A DNA stretch of 64,000 bases from Bradyrhizobium campsiandrae (GTDB lineage Bacteria > Pseudomonadota > Alphaproteobacteria > Rhizobiales > Xanthobacteraceae). Numbering within the stretch: the first letter of the stretch is position 1; every line of letters begins with the position of its first letter. The stretch covers positions 1 to 64,000 of the forward strand of contig NZ_JAANIH010000034.1 in NCBI RefSeq assembly GCF_014529705.1. Direction: 5' to 3'. Shown here one piece after another: positions 61,418-64,000 of the stretch. Below the pieces are notes generated by a model, which was not told where the DNA came from, made no database searches, and was given only the letters and a program-made list of their open reading frames with translations. Position numbers and translations under genes: made by a program.

Positions 61418-62278
61418 ATGAAGCAGCGTCTTTCATTCACCGTCGCAGCCCTTGCGGCCGCATTGATCCTCCCGGCCCTGGCCGGGACCGCCTACGCGAC
61501 GGACGAGATTCAAGTCTACAATGCCGGGATCGCCGAAGTGGGCCAGTTCACGATCCAGCAGCATCTGAACTACGTCGCCCTCGGCCAGAAGACTCCGCCC
61601 TTTCCCGGCGGGCTCGTCTCAAATCACAGCCTCAACGGCACGCCGGAATTCGCCTACGGCGTGACCGATTGGTGGGAGGTCGGGCTCTATTTGCCGTTCT
61701 CGGTCCAGGACGAACGCTTCTATTCGGACGCCTTCAAGCTGCGAACGCTGTTCGTTTCGCCGCATGCCGAACAGCGCAATTTCTTCTACGGCGTGAACTT
61801 CGAATTCAGCAACGAGACACCGCCCTTCTCCCAATCCCGCTTCTCGATGGAAATTCGTCCCATCATCGGGGTGCGAAACAGCGACTACGAGTTCATCGTC
61901 AATCCGATCGTCGACATCCATTTCGGCAAGTTCGCCGAGCAGCATTTCGCGCCGGCCGCGCGCCTCGCACGCAAGTTCGGGGACGATCTGTTCGCAGGAT
62001 TCGAATATTACAGCGACCTCGGCCAGATCGGGAGCTTCGACAAGCTGGCGGACCAGCAACATACGCTGTTTGCCGTCACCGATTTCAAGGCCGGCGTGTT
62101 CGACGTGAACTTCGGCATCGGCTACGGGTTGACGCCGGCATCTGACCGGCTCGTGGTCAAGACCATCATCGGCTATGCCTTTCCCGTGCCGGGTCAGAAA
62201 CCGGACGGCAACACGCGGATGAGCAGCGGGCCCGTCAATCCGTTCCTCCACGCCGCAGCGCGCGGCTTTCAGCCCTGA
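61418..62278 (+). CDS. Outer-membrane beta-barrel-like protein
   Basis: This 286-residue exported protein has a signal peptide (KQRLSFTVAALAAALILPAL, AYA cleavage) and alternating beta strands (FTIQQHLNYVALG, WWEVGLYLPFSV, FGIGYGLTPASDRLVVKTII). It looks like a porin-like or transporter-associated barrel. It follows mbfA by 9 bp and is probably in the same iron-controlled transcript. Confidence 0.72.
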   Translation: MKQRLSFTVAALAAALILPALAGTAYATDEIQVYNAGIAEVGQFTIQQHLNYVALGQKTPPFPGGLVSNHSLNGTPEFAYGVTDWWEVGLYLPFSVQDERFYSDAFKLRTLFVSPHAEQRNFFYGVNFEFSNETPPFSQSRFSMEIRPIIGVRNSDYEFIVNPIVDIHFGKFAEQHFAPAARLARKFGDDLFAGFEYYSDLGQIGSFDKLADQQHTLFAVTDFKAGVFDVNFGIGYGLTPASDRLVVKTIIGYAFPVPGQKPDGNTRMSSGPVNPFLHAAARGFQP

Positions 62279-62310
62279 TCGCGTCACTTGGATTCAACGC
62301 TGGGATTGCC

Positions 62311-62841
62311 ATGACCACCCGCCTTCAATACGGCACGCCTGCCAAGATCTTTCACTGGCTCATCGTCGTACTGCTCGCCGTGCAATACCCGATCGGCTGG
62401 TTGATGCCGGATCTCCACCCGGGCACGAGCCCCGGCGCCAGCATGACCTTTCACGTCTCGATCGGAATTGCGATCCTGGTGCTGACGGCTCTGCGCCTTG
62501 CCTGGCGTGTCACACATCCGGTCGCACCCGAGAGCTCTCTGCCTGCCTGGCAGCGCCTGTCATCGGAAGCCGTCCACTGGCTGCTGTATGCGCTGGTGCT
62601 GGCGACCACGATCTCGGGGTGGTTGTTTGCCTCCTTCCGTGGATGGTCCATTTCGTTCTTCTATCTCGTGCCGCTGCCGATGCTCGCATCCGACAACGCG
62701 GCCGCCGGCCGGACCATCGACGGTCTCCACCAGGCGATGGAATTGGCGCTGCTGGTCACGATCGGCCTCCACGTCGGCGCCGCACTCGTGCACATCTTCG
62801 TCCATCGCGACCGCGTGATGCAGCGCATGCTGCCGGGGTAG
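62311..62841 (+). CDS. Cytochrome b561-family protein
   Basis: This 176-residue integral membrane haem protein has four transmembrane segments and haem-ligand histidines in KIFHWLIVV, MTFHVSIGIAIL, AVHWLLYALVL and GLHVGAALVHIFVHRD. It carries electrons to or from the quinone pool. It lies 32 bp after the barrel gene, possibly in the same unit. Confidence 0.87.
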   Translation: MTTRLQYGTPAKIFHWLIVVLLAVQYPIGWLMPDLHPGTSPGASMTFHVSIGIAILVLTALRLAWRVTHPVAPESSLPAWQRLSSEAVHWLLYALVLATTISGWLFASFRGWSISFFYLVPLPMLASDNAAAGRTIDGLHQAMELALLVTIGLHVGAALVHIFVHRDRVMQRMLPG

Positions 62842-62932
62842 CGTCCTGGACAGATCAACCGCGATCAAACGGCGGTTGCGGCATCGGCTAAAACTGCGCA
62901 TCATCGCGACCAGAGAAGCGCAGGAGCATGAC

Positions 62933-64000
62933 GTGGCCAAATCGGAATGGAGTTTCAGAAGCGCGGTCGAGCTGTCGGCCGCCTTGGCGGCGAAGAAGGT
63001 TTCCGCTGTCGAGCTGACGCAGGATGCGATCGACCGCATCGAGCGCCACGACGGCAGGATCAACGCGATCTGCGTCCGGGATTTCGATCGGGCCTTGAGC
63101 GCCGCGCGCGAGGCAGATGCCGCTCTGGCCCGCGGCGAAGGCAAGCCGCTGCTCGGCCTGCCCATGACGGTGAAGGAATCCTACAACATCGCCGGCCTGC
63201 CGACGACCTGGGGTATTCCCGCGCAGAAGGATTTCATCGCCAAGGAAGATGCGCTGCCGGTCACGCGGGTGAGGGACGCCGGCACCATCGTGCTCGGCAA
63301 GACCAACGTGCCGCTCGCGCTCGCGGACTGGCAGAGCTACAACGACATCTACGGCACCACCAACAACCCCTACGATCTCGGCCGCACGCCGGGCGGCTCC
63401 TCCGGCGGGTCGGCGGCGGCACTTGCCGCGGGCTATGGCCCGCTGTCGATCGGCTCCGATATCGGCGGCTCGCTGCGTGTGCCGGCCTTCCATTGCGGCG
63501 TTTACGCACACAAGCCGACCTTCAACCTCCTCGCCATGCGCGGGCACGTCGCCCCGCCGGCGCCGCCTCTGCCGTTCGAGCGTGACCTCTCGGTGATCGG
63601 CCCGATGGCGCGGAGCGCGGCCGACCTTTCGCTGCTGCTCGACGTGATGGCAGGCCCCGATCCGATCGAGGCGGGCATCGCCTATAAGCTGGAGCTCCCC
63701 GCCGCGCGCCACGCCGCGTTCAAGGATTTCCGCGTGCTGGTGGTCGACACCGATCCGGTGCTGCCGACCGACACCGTCGTACGCGGGACCATCAACAGGC
63801 TCGCCGACAATCTCGCCAAATCAGGCGTCAAGATCGAGCGGAGCAGTCCGCTGCTGCCTGACTTCGCGGCCTCGTCGCGGCTCTATATGCGCATGCTGTT
63901 GTCGTTCCTGGCTGCGAGCTTTGCACCCGACGTCTATGCCGGCGCCAAGGCAGCCGCCGCGGCCCTGCCGGAAGGCGACAATAGTCTCGGCGCGGAAAGA
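62933..64000 (+). CDS. Amidase (amidase signature family), 3' end outside window
   Basis: The first 356 codons of an amidase show the Ser-cisSer-Lys triad: Lys in LPMTVKESYNIAG, the serines in GGSSGGSAAALAAG and GSDIGGSLRVPAFHCG. It hydrolyses a carboxylic amide. The GTG start at 62933 has AGGAG 6 bp upstream. The frame is open to the last base of the window. Confidence 0.92.
   Translation, partial: MAKSEWSFRSAVELSAALAAKKVSAVELTQDAIDRIERHDGRINAICVRDFDRALSAAREADAALARGEGKPLLGLPMTVKESYNIAGLPTTWGIPAQKDFIAKEDALPVTRVRDAGTIVLGKTNVPLALADWQSYNDIYGTTNNPYDLGRTPGGSSGGSAAALAAGYGPLSIGSDIGGSLRVPAFHCGVYAHKPTFNLLAMRGHVAPPAPPLPFERDLSVIGPMARSAADLSLLLDVMAGPDPIEAGIAYKLELPAARHAAFKDFRVLVVDTDPVLPTDTVVRGTINRLADNLAKSGVKIERSSPLLPDFAASSRLYMRMLLSFLAASFAPDVYAGAKAAAAALPEGDNSLGAER

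Overview
The window looks like a chromosomal segment of a Bradyrhizobium-type alphaproteobacterium. This rests on the high-GC rhizobial style of the genes, an Irr-type iron control element in front of a membrane-bound ferritin (mbfA), palindromic intergenic repeats of the rhizobial kind, an initiator tRNA-Met, and the protein families on the right side. No species is claimed.

Layout. (1) About 0.1-9.7 kb: an acyl-CoA catabolic cluster. A six-gene minus-strand operon (transglutaminase-like, MaoC hydratase, two acyl-CoA dehydrogenases, enoyl-CoA hydratase, PaaK-like CoA ligase) and a second minus-strand pair (BadH-like dehydrogenase, CoA ligase truncated at its C-terminus) flank an unusual regulator built of two complete TetR proteins in tandem. 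The same 16-bp palindrome lies in front of both transcription units and is the likely operator. (2) About 9.7-27 kb: a decayed plasmid/ICE-like backbone. It has an IS3 remnant, LysR, broken DUF2274, trbI and DUF736 genes, a membrane protein, DUF2493, a Toprim protein, a 1444-residue methylase/strawberry-notch helicase, a truncated recombinase, a macro-like protein, truncated DUF6915, broken DUF6878, ParB and DUF932. Three long hairpins of similar build precede three of these genes. (3) About 27.4-36.3 kb: an IS91-family element, then a recombinase-in-trio (RIT) element whose third gene is interrupted by a second complete RIT element. Both pairs of terminal inverted repeats are visible. (4) About 36.5-47.9 kb: a defence-like accessory region with two nucleotidyltransferase toxin-antitoxin-type modules, HEPN-like, HNH-like and PD-(D/E)XK-like proteins, and a compact operon described next. 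(5) About 48.2-48.6 kb: a 3' remnant of tRNA-Glu(CTC), then an intact tRNA-fMet. (6) About 49-64 kb: ordinary chromosome with GMC oxidoreductase, CvpA, SDR, quinone reductase, two paralogous metallo-beta-lactamase-fold hydrolases around FAH and GST genes, an alpha/beta hydrolase, a His-rich secreted protein, mbfA, an outer-membrane protein, cytochrome b561 and an amidase that runs off the end.

The most interesting system is at 38.37-43.29 kb. A tightly overlapping minus-strand operon encodes an acyl-carrier-protein-like protein, an XRE repressor, an ImmA-type metallopeptidase, a thymidylate-synthase homologue, a protein with the helical domain of 5-hydroxymethyl-dU DNA kinases and thymine pyrophosphorylases, and a MazG-like NTP pyrophosphohydrolase. 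A convergent holo-ACP synthase lies at its end. The combination suggests synthesis of a modified pyrimidine (nucleotide, DNA or signal) with an acyl or aminoacyl group carried on the ACP, switched by a protease-cleavable repressor acting on a palindrome upstream. The function is inferred from families only.
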